This document shows positions 46,433 through 55,528 of a stretch of 64,000 bases of DNA, piece after piece. The stretch's first letter is position 1. Each line of letters opens with the position of its first letter. Source of the DNA: an uncultured Rubripirellula sp. (lineage in GTDB: Bacteria > Planctomycetota > Planctomycetia > Pirellulales > Pirellulaceae); contig CALJHC010000003.1 of NCBI GenBank assembly GCA_938075415.1, forward strand, positions 186,001-250,000, written 5' to 3'. The position numbers were made by a program, and so were the translations under genes. Below the pieces are notes generated by a model. The model had not been told where the DNA came from, ran no database searches, and was given only the letters and a program-made list of their open reading frames with translations.

Positions 46433-47759
46433 TCTTATCAGCTCCAGATCATTGAAATTTCAGCACAACCGCTACGGAAATCGGTCATCAGCGTAACCAC
46501 TTCACTGCATCAAGTCGATCAACCCCAGCCTGAGTCAGCGAACTTTCCAGACTCCACGGATTCATTGCAAACCCGCTCCTGTCCATCAATCCCCAAAACC
46601 ACCGAGTACAGCCCCACCCCCAACGCTCACACCAGACTAGCGAGACACAAAGCTAGATTCTCTTACAAAGCTGCCCTGCAAACGCTTCACCACCCTCAAT
46701 CAGGGCTGTCAGCTGATCAAATCAATGCCGCATTTCACCCAACGCAAAACGATGAAAGCTTATCGGCGAGCAAGGCCAGCAGTCAGCTTGAAAAGCAACC
46801 CAACTCAGCAGAATGACACTCCATCCAATACCCGGCAGTGCCTGACGAATGCCCAGCAACCAAGGGCCACCTAGCCGTACAAAAATATCGACTTCCCCGG
46901 AACCATTGATGGCGATTCTGTCCGCCAACGAGCAATCTTTCGAAAGAAAAAAGAAGCAGGAAATCAGTGGCTGACGATCGATCAACTGAAGACAACGATT
47001 GAACCGATAACCACCGACCAAGCCAGTTAAATCGAGCCAGCGCCGCCAACCAATCCTCAACGCTTCACCCTGATTCATCCCGCAACTCGATACGAAACTT
47101 TTTTCTGCTGAGTCCCCCGAACCACCGTGGCAAACCGCTGAAAAAACACCTCACCGAGACCGCGATGAGACAGAACCCCAGGGGGGCGCCATTGCTGTGA
47201 CACTGCAAGGGCAGTACGCCCATCCAGCTGAACAACCGACCGCAACTCATCCGCCCCATCCCTGTAAATTTGTTGCAAAGCTACTCGCCAACCGCACCCG
47301 CGATGAAAGGAAATTTCCAAAGCGATAGAAAACCACCAAAAAACACCAAGGCAGTCGTCGGGAGGGCGCCCCGCACTTGATCGAGAAGCGGCCAAGCCTT
47401 CGGCAGAAAAATGCGATGACTGCCTGCGAACCACCAGTTCCCACCAGAACGAATTGCTGAAAAAACGGCTAATACCCGCGTTTCATGAACCAATCCACCT
47501 GTCGCCGGCCAGGGCCTCTCGGATCGAGAATGCATTCAAACCAATCGGGCAGGTCACCCAATTACGGACGGAAAACCCCAGACCAACCATCCAACAGGCA
47601 ATCAACCTGCCAGAAAACTTTCATCCGGAATTGAACCATAACCCGCGAATTGCCGTAAAAAACGGAGATCTTGAATGCAATCTCTCGAAATAAGTCACTA
47701 TTCATCGCAAACAGAAGCAAAACCGATTGCTTTTTTCCATTAATGACGAAAAACTATCA
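46433..47759. other. About 1.3 kb gene-poor region upstream of the BMC locus
   Basis: Several overlapping minus-strand frames of 60-119 codons occur, but none shows family features, and they overlap one another in different frames, as expected by chance in noncoding sequence. The region separates the SDR gene from the BMC operon and should contain the BMC promoter at its right end. Confidence 0.5.
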
Positions 47760-47769
47760 TTGCTAGCAA
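47760..47769. promoter_or_regulatory. Candidate operator palindrome upstream of BMC regulator
   Basis: The perfect ten-base palindrome TTGCTAGCAA lies 34 bases before the DeoR-type regulator start. Position and symmetry fit an autoregulatory operator, but ten bases of symmetry can occur by chance and no second copy was found. Confidence 0.3.
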
Positions 47770-47803
47770 ATGGCAAGTTATCTGAACTGGAAAAGGTTAT
47801 CCG

Positions 47804-48607
47804 ATGAGCAACACACGACGCGAACGACTTGGCGAATTCGTTCAATCTCGCGGTTTTGCATCGCTCGGAGAACTAGCGACCTCCCTCGCAGTCAGCGAGT
47901 CAACAGTTCGGAGAGACTTGGAGGTGCTTGAGCGTGATGGGCTTGTTCGACGGACCCACGGTGGTGCCTTTTGGACTGGCGAATCAGACACGATGCAAAT
48001 TTTCAGCACCCGACATGACGATCATTGGCTGGCCAAATCAGCGATTGGGAGGGCCGCAGCCGACTTGGTCGAGGATCACGACACGATTTTGCTCGATGGC
48101 GGCAGCACAACTTATGAACTCGCCAGGCAGCTAGTGGGACGACCGCTGCAGGTGGTGACCAACAGCTTGCCGGTAGCTCACCTCTTATCCACGAGCGAAT
48201 CAATTGACCTCGTGATGATCGGTGGATGTGTTCGGGGACGAACTGCCGTCACCATTGGGCCAATGGCAGATGCCATGCTCAACAGCATCAATGTGGGTAA
48301 AGCGTTCCTGTCCGTGGCTGGAATCACAGATCGCGGTTACTTCAACAGCAACATGATGTTGGTGGAGAGTGAGAAGGCAATGCTATCAGCTGCGGATCAG
48401 TCGATCGTAGTCGCTGACAGCAGCAAGTTCGGGAGGGTCAGCCTGAGTCGATTATGTGGATTACAGGAAGTGCACGGCGTGGTAACTGACGCTGAAGTAC
48501 AAACCAAATGGAAAGATCACCTCGACATCGCCGGGGTTGACCTAGTGTTGGCCACAACGGACTCACGATCTCGCGTCGCCGCACAAGAATCACCATCAAT
48601 TAATTAG
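47804..48607 (+). CDS. DeoR/GlpR-family transcriptional regulator of the BMC locus
   Basis: The 267-residue protein has an N-terminal DeoR helix-turn-helix ([36 protein letters not shown], cited in part; residues about 20-55) and a C-terminal DeoRC sensor domain with [13 protein letters not shown] and VVADSSKFG. DeoR proteins usually repress sugar-use operons and respond to a sugar phosphate. As first gene of the BMC operon it probably senses a fucose or rhamnose intermediate such as the ketose-1-phosphate. The next gene begins about 20 bases later. Confidence 0.94.
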   Translation: MSNTRRERLGEFVQSRGFASLGELATSLAVSESTVRRDLEVLERDGLVRRTHGGAFWTGESDTMQIFSTRHDDHWLAKSAIGRAAADLVEDHDTILLDGGSTTYELARQLVGRPLQVVTNSLPVAHLLSTSESIDLVMIGGCVRGRTAVTIGPMADAMLNSINVGKAFLSVAGITDRGYFNSNMMLVESEKAMLSAADQSIVVADSSKFGRVSLSRLCGLQEVHGVVTDAEVQTKWKDHLDIAGVDLVLATTDSRSRVAAQESPSIN

Positions 48608-48627
48608 GACTCTACGAGTTGATAAAA

Positions 48628-49368
48628 ATGAATTCAACGATCGACCGTAGCCACATCGAACAACTGGTACGAACAGCGGTTCAATCGACGTTAACGGGCC
48701 AGGTAACCGAATCGGCACCCACCGTGGCAAGAGCAGCAGCGACCACATCCCCTCCGGGCTGGGTTGATGGCAAGCCAAATCTGCGAGTCAGCATCTCTGC
48801 TCGTCACTGTCACCTCACCGATGAACACGTCGAGATTTTATTTGGACGGGGGGCGGTTCTGGAACCAGACAAAGATCTTTACCAGGATGGTTTTTACGCG
48901 GCCAAGCAAACGGTGATGGTTGTCGGTCCGCGGAAAAGAATGCTTCCGAATGTTCGGGTGCTCGGCCCAACAAGGCCCGCCAGTCAAGTGGAACTCGCAT
49001 TGACCGACTCAATCTCTCTGGGAATCAAAGCCCCGGTACGTCACAGCGGAGACATCGCCGAAACACCCGGATGCGTCCTCGTTGGCCCCGCGGGATCGGT
49101 GCAACTTGAACAAGGTGTGATCCGTGCCGCGAGGCACGTTCATATGAACCACGCCGACGCCGAACATTATTCGGTTTCCAATGGCGACATGATGCAGCTT
49201 CGAATTGTCAGCCCAAACTGCGGTGTGACCTTCGAGGACGTGCTCGTGAGAGCCGACGACGCTGCGAAGCTGGAAGTGCACATTGATACCGACGAAGGCA
49301 ACGCGTGCAATCTGGATGCAGCAACTGAAGTCATATTAAAAAAGTCCGGCTGCAAGTGTCAGCACTAA
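48628..49368 (+). CDS. pduL: PduL-type phosphotransacylase of the BMC
   Basis: PduL exchanges CoA and phosphate on acyl groups (acyl-CoA to acyl-phosphate), recycling CoA inside the compartment. The 246-residue product has the two PduL domains with zinc-ligand motifs [11 protein letters not shown] (about residue 55) and [15 protein letters not shown] (about 171). Residues 5-25 form an amphipathic helix ([17 protein letters not shown]) followed by a flexible linker, the pattern of an encapsulation peptide. ATG 48628 is preferred over TTG 48619. In this pathway it would turn lactyl-CoA to lactyl-phosphate for the acetate kinase two genes downstream. Confidence 0.94.
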   Translation: MNSTIDRSHIEQLVRTAVQSTLTGQVTESAPTVARAAATTSPPGWVDGKPNLRVSISARHCHLTDEHVEILFGRGAVLEPDKDLYQDGFYAAKQTVMVVGPRKRMLPNVRVLGPTRPASQVELALTDSISLGIKAPVRHSGDIAETPGCVLVGPAGSVQLEQGVIRAARHVHMNHADAEHYSVSNGDMMQLRIVSPNCGVTFEDVLVRADDAAKLEVHIDTDEGNACNLDAATEVILKKSGCKCQH

Positions 49369-49404
49369 GACTTTTAAACCACTGTTAACAAATGTTTTTC
49401 TTAC

Positions 49405-49428
49405 GGTCACTTCACCACGAAGTGGTCA
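49405..49428 (+). other. Small hairpin before the first shell gene
   Basis: CACTTC and GAAGTG (with an alternative ACCAC/GTGGT pairing) can form a short hairpin in the 89-base spacer between pduL and the first BMC-H gene. It could influence mRNA processing or stability to raise shell-protein levels, but the stem is short. Confidence 0.3.
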
Positions 49429-49457
49429 ATCCTTCCTTCCTGTAGGCAGAATCTGAG

Positions 49458-49754
49458 ATGGCAAAGATTAGTGAAGCACTCGGGATGATCGAGACGAAAG
49501 GGTTCGTGTCCCTGCTCGAGGCATCCGACGCAATGATGAAAGCAGCGAACGTCAAGTTCCTGGGTTGGGACAAGGTCGGCAGCGGTCTGGTCAGCGCTTT
49601 TGTGACTGGTGATGTTGCGGCAGTCAAAGCAGCTACCGATGCGGGTGCAGCGGCAGCCGGACGCATCGGCGAAGTCGTCAGCGTTCAAGTGATCCCTCGA
49701 CCCCACGAGGACCTACCCAAAGTCTTGAAACTTCCTGCATCCACCAAGAAGTAG
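49458..49754 (+). CDS. BMC-H shell protein 1 (hexameric)
   Basis: This 98-residue single BMC-domain protein forms hexamers that tile the facets of the compartment shell. It begins [31 protein letters not shown], the standard fold start (cited in part), and the pore-lining loop reads KVGSGLVS. The end of the domain ([14 protein letters not shown]) is followed by a short basic tail LKLPASTKK. Its pore loop differs from shell protein 2 (IGGAYVT), suggesting different permeability. A 153-base spacer follows before shell protein 2. Confidence 0.97.
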   Translation: MAKISEALGMIETKGFVSLLEASDAMMKAANVKFLGWDKVGSGLVSAFVTGDVAAVKAATDAGAAAAGRIGEVVSVQVIPRPHEDLPKVLKLPASTKK

Positions 49755-49907
49755 GTAATTCGGTTTACCCCAACAGCCCTTCTGAGTCGCGACGTACCCT
49801 CGGGACATGCGAAATCTTCAGGGTGACGGGACAAACTCAAAGATCTGTTTAACAGCGATCTATCCAACATCCAATCAATTTATTTTTGAAACAAAAAGAG
49901 AACTCCC

Positions 49908-50177
49908 ATGAACGACGCAATCGGCTTGATTGAAACCAAGGGCCTTTTGTCTTTGATCGAAGCTACCGACGCGATGGCGAAGGCAGCGAATGTAGAAATC
50001 GTAAAACGCGTGGACATCGGTGGAGCCTATGTCACCACGATGGTCAGCGGTGACGTAGGAAGTGTCCGAGCGGCAGTTGAAGCTGGCGCAACGGCGGCAG
50101 CTCAAGTTGGAGAACTTGTCAGCAGTCACATCATTCCTCGACCATCGGAAGGCTTGACGAAGGCTTTTTTGGCGTAA
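49908..50177 (+). CDS. BMC-H shell protein 2 (hexameric)
   Basis: This 89-residue BMC-domain protein is the second facet hexamer. It has NDAIGLIETKGLLSLIEATDAM and the pore loop DIGGAYVTTMVSGDV (in part). It lacks the basic C-terminal tail of shell protein 1. A run of AAAAAGAGA upstream gives a purine-rich ribosome binding site, and a 153-base leader precedes it. Its stop overlaps the acetate kinase ATG (TAATG), so the two are coupled. Confidence 0.97.
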   Translation: MNDAIGLIETKGLLSLIEATDAMAKAANVEIVKRVDIGGAYVTTMVSGDVGSVRAAVEAGATAAAQVGELVSSHIIPRPSEGLTKAFLA

Positions 50178-51496
50178 TGGCGGACACTCGGCAAGCCATC
50201 GCTTCTGACGCATCAGAAGCTTGCTCGCCCATCGATGCGTTCGCCTCCAACGGTCAATTGACTCTCCGTTTCTCTGACCACTCCCACTCAACCGTTAACC
50301 CAGAAGCTCCCGTGCTTGTTCTCGTAGCAAATCTTGGCTCGACCAGCTTTAAGTACCGTCTGTTTGATATGACAAACGAACAGTGCTTGGCTCGCGGTGC
50401 CGTGGATCGAATCGGCCAAGCGGAGAGTAACTGTCTGGTGGAGATTGGGGATTGGCAAGACGAACGCACAATGCCAGTGGAAGATCACGGTGTTGCGGTA
50501 TCAACCTGCTTGCAACAACTGACCGACCCCGAACATGGTGTCTTGGGTGACGCTTCCGAGGTCGCAGCAATTGGCTTCAAAGCAGTGCATGGAGGTCGCC
50601 TCTCTGGAGTCTATCAAGTGGATGATGAGGTGCTCGACGCAATGGCGGAAATGAACGCCGCGGCGCCCGCACACAATCCCCCTTACATCGCCGCGATGCG
50701 ATCACTTCGAGAGAAACTGCCGGGTATTCCTCTGATCGCGGCATTTGAAACCGATTTCCACCAAACCATTCCCGCGAGCCGTCGTGAATACGCGATCCCT
50801 CGAGAATGGGCAGATGATTTTCACATCCGCAGGTATGGATTTCATGGAGCCAGCCATCGGTACATCGCAACCCGTAGTGCCGAACGACTGGAACGCCAAG
50901 ATGCCCGTGTGATCTCTTGTCACCTTGGTGGCAGCAGCAGCTTGACCGCAATTGCATCGGGAAAAAGCGTCATGACAACGATGGGGATGACGCCCCAAAC
51001 GGGATTACCCCAGAACAATCGTGTCGGTGATTTTGATCCTTTTGCAATCCCGCTAATTATTGAGCGAACCGGTAAAACACTTGACGAGATTCTCTCACAA
51101 TTGGCCAGTCATGGTGGACTTCTCGGCCTCAGCAACCTGAGTGGTGACATACGTGACCTCGAGCAAGCTGCAGACACGGGAAACACCCAGGCCCAACTTG
51201 CCTTGGAAGTCTTTGTGCAAGAAATTCGACGCCAACTTGGCGGCATGCTTGTCGCAATGGGCGGCGCCGACGCGATCGTCTTCACCGGCGGTATCGGAGA
51301 GAAGGGCAGTCGAGTCCGTGCAGCAGTTTGCGAAGGCCTTGAAGAGCTTGGAATTGTTCTCGACGCCGAGGCGAATGCATCCGTCAATGGCGAATCCACA
51401 TTTCACGCACCCAGCAGCCGTATCGAGCTTTGGGTGATCCCAACCAACGAAGAAATCATCGTCGCTCGTCAGTGCGTCGATGTTTTGAATCGGTAG
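50177..51496 (+). CDS. ackA: Acetate/propionate (lactate) kinase of the BMC
   Basis: The enzyme transfers phosphate from an acyl-phosphate to ADP, giving the acid and ATP. The 439-residue product contains the ASKHA features VANLGSTSFKYRLFD, HGGRLSG, RRYGFHGASHRYIA, HLGGSSSLTA and VFTGGIGEKGSRVR. It has about 46 residues before the kinase core, with no obvious helix, which is longer than standard AckA. The glycine-loop motifs are altered (HLGGSSS instead of HLGNGAS, GEKG instead of GENS), hinting at a specialised substrate such as lactyl-phosphate. The gene overlaps shell gene 2 by one base. Confidence 0.94.
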   Translation: MADTRQAIASDASEACSPIDAFASNGQLTLRFSDHSHSTVNPEAPVLVLVANLGSTSFKYRLFDMTNEQCLARGAVDRIGQAESNCLVEIGDWQDERTMPVEDHGVAVSTCLQQLTDPEHGVLGDASEVAAIGFKAVHGGRLSGVYQVDDEVLDAMAEMNAAAPAHNPPYIAAMRSLREKLPGIPLIAAFETDFHQTIPASRREYAIPREWADDFHIRRYGFHGASHRYIATRSAERLERQDARVISCHLGGSSSLTAIASGKSVMTTMGMTPQTGLPQNNRVGDFDPFAIPLIIERTGKTLDEILSQLASHGGLLGLSNLSGDIRDLEQAADTGNTQAQLALEVFVQEIRRQLGGMLVAMGGADAIVFTGGIGEKGSRVRAAVCEGLEELGIVLDAEANASVNGESTFHAPSSRIELWVIPTNEEIIVARQCVDVLNR

Positions 51497-51517
51497 ACGA
51501 AAGAAGGCGCCACGAAC

Positions 51518-51832
51518 ATGTTTGTCGCACGAGTCACCGGATCCGTCGTCAGCACCCAGAAAGTTGCCTCAATGACAGGGCACAAATTGCTGGTGGTTGA
51601 GCCGTACCGTCTTGATGAAAAGAAACGTCAGTCTCTCGTTACCACAGGTCGCACCTTCATTGCTGTCGACACGCTTGGCTCGGGGGAGGGTGACTTTGTT
51701 TTAATCACCCAGGGCAGTAGTGCCCGACTAACACCCGAAACTAAAACGCTGCCGATTGACGCGGTCATCATTGGCGTCGTCGACACCGTCCACATCGACA
51801 AGAAATCCGTATTCTCGCGTCAGGAATCGTAA
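51518..51832 (+). CDS. BMC-P vertex protein 1 (EutN/CcmL family)
   Basis: BMC-P pentamers cap the vertices of the icosahedral shell. The 104-residue product has the EutN/CcmL fold (MFVARVTGSVVSTQKV, LLVVEPYRLD, FIAVDTLGSGEGDFVLITQGSSAR in part, and DAVIIGVVDTV). It lies between acetate kinase and the aldehyde dehydrogenase with spacings of 21 and 33 bases, consistent with one operon. Confidence 0.96.
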   Translation: MFVARVTGSVVSTQKVASMTGHKLLVVEPYRLDEKKRQSLVTTGRTFIAVDTLGSGEGDFVLITQGSSARLTPETKTLPIDAVIIGVVDTVHIDKKSVFSRQES

Positions 51833-51865
51833 CCCGATTCGGCTTGAACCCCCAACGATTGAACC

Positions 51866-53299
51866 ATGCAATACGACGAAAACATTATCCGGAATGTGGT
51901 AGCCCAAGTCCTCGCAGAGGTCGGCCCCATGCCATTGCCGCAATCATCCACGGCAACCTCTCAACAAGATCACGGTCGTTACGGAATCTTTCAGGATGCT
52001 GATTCTGCCGTTAATGCGGCAAGAACAGCATTTGAGAAATTCCGCAACTGCACCATCGCCGACCGTAAACAGGTCATTGAGATCATCCGACGCATTTCGA
52101 TCGAACAGTGCGAAGAGCTCGGAACGATGGAGATGGAGGAAACTAAAATTGGTCGACTTGAACACAAGATCGAAAAGCTTCGAACCCTCGGTGAACAAAC
52201 CCCCGGGGTTGAAATGCTTGAGACCAAGTGTTTCAGCGGCGACCATGGCCTGGCCGTCATCGAGCGTGCACCGTTTGGAGTCATTGGCGCCATCACGCCC
52301 GTCACTCACAGCCTGCCAACAATCACCGGTAATGCCGTAAGCATGCTTGCTGGTGGAAATACAGTGGTGGTCAATCCGCATCCATCCGGCAAGCGTGTTG
52401 CCGTTGAAGGCGTTCGAAGATTCAATCAAGCGATCTCCGCAGAGCTTGGCATCGACAATTTGATTTGCGTGATCGCTGAACCCACCCTTGAATCAGCCGA
52501 AGCTCTTTTTCAACATCGAAGTGTTGCTCTTATCTGCGTCACCGGTGGCCCCGCGGTCGGACGGGCTGCACTCCGCAGCGGAAAGCGAGCGATTGTCGCT
52601 GGCCCGGGCAATCCCCCCGTCGTAATTGACCAAACCGCTGATCTTGACAATGCGGCCCGAAGTATCATTCAGGGCGCCGCATATGACAACAATCTCCTAT
52701 GCATCGCAGAAAAAGAAGTGTTTGTTGTTGAAGAAGTTTTTGATGACATGATGGCTGCAATGCGTCGAGCCGGAGCCGCGCAACTAGACGCCCAGCAGAT
52801 TGAACGCCTGACCGGCAAGGCAATTGTGCAAGTCGGCGACGACCAGCATGATGCGGCTTGCAAAGACTTCATTGGCCAAGATGCGTCGGTGCTCGCCAAA
52901 GCAGCAGGTCTTGATGTCCCCGATTCCGTGGAGTTGGTGTTTGGCGAAACCGATGAACATCATCCATTTGTCAGCGTTGAGCAAATGATGCCATTTGTAC
53001 CTTTCGTACGGGCAAGAAATATTGATCACGCAATCGAGATGGCACAAACCTATGAACATGGATTCCGTCACACCGCCATCATTCATTCACGAAATGTTCA
53101 CAACATGACAAAGATGGGCCGTCAGCTCGACACCACCCTTTATGTCAAGAATGGCCCCAGCATGTCTGCATTGGGACTGGGTGGTGAAGGATACCTGTCA
53201 TTTTCAATCGCCGGACCAACCGGCGAAGGTGTCACCACAGCCAACACATTCACCCGCGAACGTCGCTGCAGCATGATCGACGAACTTCGAGTCGTATAA
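51866..53299 (+). CDS. CoA-acylating aldehyde dehydrogenase (PduP/EutE-like) of the BMC
   Basis: This enzyme oxidises an aldehyde to acyl-CoA with NAD. The 477-residue product has the aldehyde dehydrogenase fold, with the cofactor loop VTGGPAVGRAALRSGKR and the catalytic cysteine at residue 279 in NNLLCIAEKE. Residues 4-20 (DENIIRNVVAQVLAEVG) form an amphipathic helix followed by a Ser/Gln linker, a probable N-terminal encapsulation peptide. In the fucose/rhamnose route the substrate would be L-lactaldehyde. It is flanked by two vertex-protein genes. Confidence 0.95.
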   Translation: MQYDENIIRNVVAQVLAEVGPMPLPQSSTATSQQDHGRYGIFQDADSAVNAARTAFEKFRNCTIADRKQVIEIIRRISIEQCEELGTMEMEETKIGRLEHKIEKLRTLGEQTPGVEMLETKCFSGDHGLAVIERAPFGVIGAITPVTHSLPTITGNAVSMLAGGNTVVVNPHPSGKRVAVEGVRRFNQAISAELGIDNLICVIAEPTLESAEALFQHRSVALICVTGGPAVGRAALRSGKRAIVAGPGNPPVVIDQTADLDNAARSIIQGAAYDNNLLCIAEKEVFVVEEVFDDMMAAMRRAGAAQLDAQQIERLTGKAIVQVGDDQHDAACKDFIGQDASVLAKAAGLDVPDSVELVFGETDEHHPFVSVEQMMPFVPFVRARNIDHAIEMAQTYEHGFRHTAIIHSRNVHNMTKMGRQLDTTLYVKNGPSMSALGLGGEGYLSFSIAGPTGEGVTTANTFTRERRCSMIDELRVV

Positions 53300-53317
53300 A
53301 AGAAAACATTAACCATC

Positions 53318-53575
53318 ATGCAACCAGCACGCATCCTAGGATCCGCCCGCGCAACCATCAAGCATCACAGCTTGGATGGGCAGCGATTGGTCGTCATCAG
53401 CCTTCTGACTGCTAGCGGCGATGCGGATGGTGCACCCTTGATCGCTCTTGATCAGCTTGGGTCGCGACCCGGTGACAAGGTGATCGTAACGAGTGATGGA
53501 AAGTACTCACGAGAACTCACCGGTCAGTTAACCAACCCCGCACGCTGGACCGTCATGGGAATTGTGGACGAATAG
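53318..53575 (+). CDS. BMC-P vertex protein 2 (EutN/CcmL family)
   Basis: This 85-residue EutN/CcmL protein begins MQPARILGSARATIKHHSLDG and has LVVISLL, LIALDQLGSRPGDKVIVTSDG (in part) and a C-terminal VMGIVDE. It is shorter than vertex protein 1 and differs in its loops, so the three vertex proteins may occupy distinct sites. Only two bases separate it from the following gene. Confidence 0.95.
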   Translation: MQPARILGSARATIKHHSLDGQRLVVISLLTASGDADGAPLIALDQLGSRPGDKVIVTSDGKYSRELTGQLTNPARWTVMGIVDE

Positions 53576-53577
53576 GA

Positions 53578-54213
53578 ATGGCAGCCATCGACACCCAGCA
53601 TCCAATGACCGTCGACCCCAGCGAGATTAAAAAAATCGCCAGGCAAGTCATTGCGCAACTCCGTGCCTCAGCCAGTTCCTTTGATCCCGCTAGTCAACCG
53701 ACGCAAACCAAACAAACCGCCCGTGTCATTGAAGAAAAAGTGATCTCGGTTCACTTAATCGATGAATTACCCGAAACAACCTCGCAATTGTTTGTTCGAT
53801 CTGACGCGGTGATAACTCCTGCAGCCATCGATGAAGTCAAACGCAGGCAGATTGAAATCAATCGCACCGCCGATGATCACAATTCAAAGTCATCTGTCGA
53901 GAAAATCACCGGAAGAATCATTGATGCACGACAGCCCAAACGTGCAGTGGCGGTTGCCGCTCAACTGAAATCACGCGGCTTAGAAAGACTGCAGCACCAA
54001 ATCATACTCAGTGACAAACCGGCTCAGGACCTTCACCAACTGATCAGCGAACAAGGTGAAGTTGCAGCCGTGGCGGGATCACTGGAAGAAATTTCACGAT
54101 TTAGCAAAGAGCTTGCTGTGACCACTTGGGTACTCGACATGAAACGCTTGAACCTCACTGCGGCGGTAAATGTCGCGGCAAGAATTGCTCGGATGGAGAA
54201 ATCAGGGAAATGA
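53578..54213 (+). CDS. Conserved BMC-associated protein of unknown function, putative cargo
   Basis: The 211-residue protein has an N-terminal amphipathic helix (DPSEIKKIARQVIAQLRAS, residues about 13-31) like the helices on PduL and the aldehyde dehydrogenase, then a Ser/Thr/Gln linker. A segment FVRSDAVITPAAIDEVKRRQ resembles a short motif seen in several BMC-associated proteins. The C-terminal half (about 105-211) looks like an alpha/beta domain (RAVAVAAQLKSRGL, EVAAVAGSLEEISRF). I recognise no catalytic motif. It overlaps the third vertex gene by four bases (ATGA), so it is made in step with shell parts. It could be a cargo-organising or enzymatic protein. Confidence 0.8.
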   Translation: MAAIDTQHPMTVDPSEIKKIARQVIAQLRASASSFDPASQPTQTKQTARVIEEKVISVHLIDELPETTSQLFVRSDAVITPAAIDEVKRRQIEINRTADDHNSKSSVEKITGRIIDARQPKRAVAVAAQLKSRGLERLQHQIILSDKPAQDLHQLISEQGEVAAVAGSLEEISRFSKELAVTTWVLDMKRLNLTAAVNVAARIARMEKSGK

Positions 54214-54497
54214 AACTCGCTCGAACCATCGGCACGCTAACTCTCTCTCGGTACCATCCGAGCATGCAAGGAGCGAAGCTTCGCTGCGTTGAGGTTGTTG
54301 ACGACATTGATCGCCTTGCAACCGAGCCCCTGGGTGGTGACACGCTCATCGCTTGGGATCTTTGCGGAAGTGGCCTCGGCGACTTGGTCGCCCTCGCAGA
54401 GGGCCCTGAAGCAACACAACCGTTCCACCCCGACATCAAACCTCTCGATGCATCCATCGTCGCACTACTTGATGATGTATCCATTCGCGGAAATTAG
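54210..54497 (+). CDS. BMC-P vertex protein 3 (EutN/CcmL family)
   Basis: This 95-residue protein has the EutN/CcmL pattern KLARTIGTLTLSRYHPSM, LRCVEVVDD, LIAWDLCGSGLGDLVALAEG (in part) and ASIVALLDDV. The ATG at 54210 overlaps the stop of the preceding gene; an open frame extends upstream but within that gene. It completes a set of three BMC-P and two BMC-H genes. There is no BMC-T (tandem-domain) gene in the window. Confidence 0.93.
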   Translation: MKLARTIGTLTLSRYHPSMQGAKLRCVEVVDDIDRLATEPLGGDTLIAWDLCGSGLGDLVALAEGPEATQPFHPDIKPLDASIVALLDDVSIRGN

Positions 54498-54594
54498 CGT
54501 GATTTGCTCGACAATCACCATTTTGTGATCAACCCTTTAACCATCGAAGCGGTCGCCAAGAAAGTCACCGCAACATCAATCCTTGAGAATCAAA

Positions 54595-55467
54595 ATGCAG
54601 AATCTCCACAGCATCAAACAAGACATCTGCGATATTGGTAGTCGCATCTACAATCGGCAATTCGCGGCGGCCAATGATGGCAACATCACGGTTCGTGTCA
54701 GCGAGAACGAAGTCCTCTGCACGCCAACCCTCCACTGCAAAGGGTACTTAAAACCGGATGACATCTCACTGATCGACATGACCGGAAAACAACTTTCCGG
54801 TCGCAAAAAAAGATCCAGCGAAGCTTTGCTGCACTTGGAAATCTATCGCCAGCGTGAAGACATCAAAAGCGTTGTTCACTGTCACCCGCCTCATGCGACC
54901 GCATTTGCGATCGCCAGAGAACCCATTCCTCAATGCGTCTTACCAGAGGTGGAGGTTTTCTTGGGTGATGTCCCAATCACCAAGTACGAAACACCCGGCG
55001 GTCAAGAGTTCGCTGATACGATTCTGCCCTTCGTACAACGAACCAACGTCATGATCTTGGCCAATCATGGAACCGTTAGCTACGGTGAGTCGGTCGAGCA
55101 AGCATACTGGTGGACGGAAATCCTTGATTCATACTGTCGAATGTTGATGCTTTCGCGGCAGCTTGGAAACGTCTCCTACTTGAGTGGCGAGCATTCTCAG
55201 GAACTATTGGATCTTAAGCAGAAATGGGGATACAAAGATCCACGCAACACACCCGAGTATGACAACTGCGATATCTGTGCAAATGATGTCTTCCGAGATT
55301 CGTGGGCGGAAGCCGGAGTGGAGCGTCGAGCTTTTGCCGCCCCCCCCGCAGTCAAAGCCGCTGCCGCTGCCGCGGCCAAGGCGGGTGGCCATTCAGGAGC
55401 CAGCCAAGAAGACGCGTTGGTCAAAGCGATAACCGATGAGGTGATTCGCCAACTTCAGCAGAGCTGA
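54595..55467 (+). CDS. Class II aldolase (fuculose/rhamnulose-1-phosphate aldolase-like) with C-terminal encapsulation peptide
   Basis: The 290-residue zinc aldolase would split L-fuculose-1-phosphate or L-rhamnulose-1-phosphate to DHAP and L-lactaldehyde. Zinc ligands lie in HCHPPHA and ANHGTVSYG; the catalytic glutamate is in the SSEALLHLEIY segment. After the aldolase domain (to about residue 240), an Ala/Gly/Ser-rich linker leads to a C-terminal amphipathic helix (QEDALVKAITDEVIRQLQ), a typical encapsulation peptide. ATG 54595 is preferred to TTG 54583. The cytosolic isomerase and kinase that would feed it are not in the window. Confidence 0.94.
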   Translation: MQNLHSIKQDICDIGSRIYNRQFAAANDGNITVRVSENEVLCTPTLHCKGYLKPDDISLIDMTGKQLSGRKKRSSEALLHLEIYRQREDIKSVVHCHPPHATAFAIAREPIPQCVLPEVEVFLGDVPITKYETPGGQEFADTILPFVQRTNVMILANHGTVSYGESVEQAYWWTEILDSYCRMLMLSRQLGNVSYLSGEHSQELLDLKQKWGYKDPRNTPEYDNCDICANDVFRDSWAEAGVERRAFAAPPAVKAAAAAAAKAGGHSGASQEDALVKAITDEVIRQLQQS

Positions 55468-55528
55468 GTACGCTTCATCCTGATTTTACTTTCCTTTCTC
55501 AAATCACTGTTTTTGCAAGAGTTCTTTC

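Noticed and set aside
46722..47535. Set of overlapping minus-strand frames of 64-119 codons upstream of the BMC
   Set aside because: Mutually overlapping frames with Trp/Arg/Cys-rich composition typical of noncoding translation; no domains.
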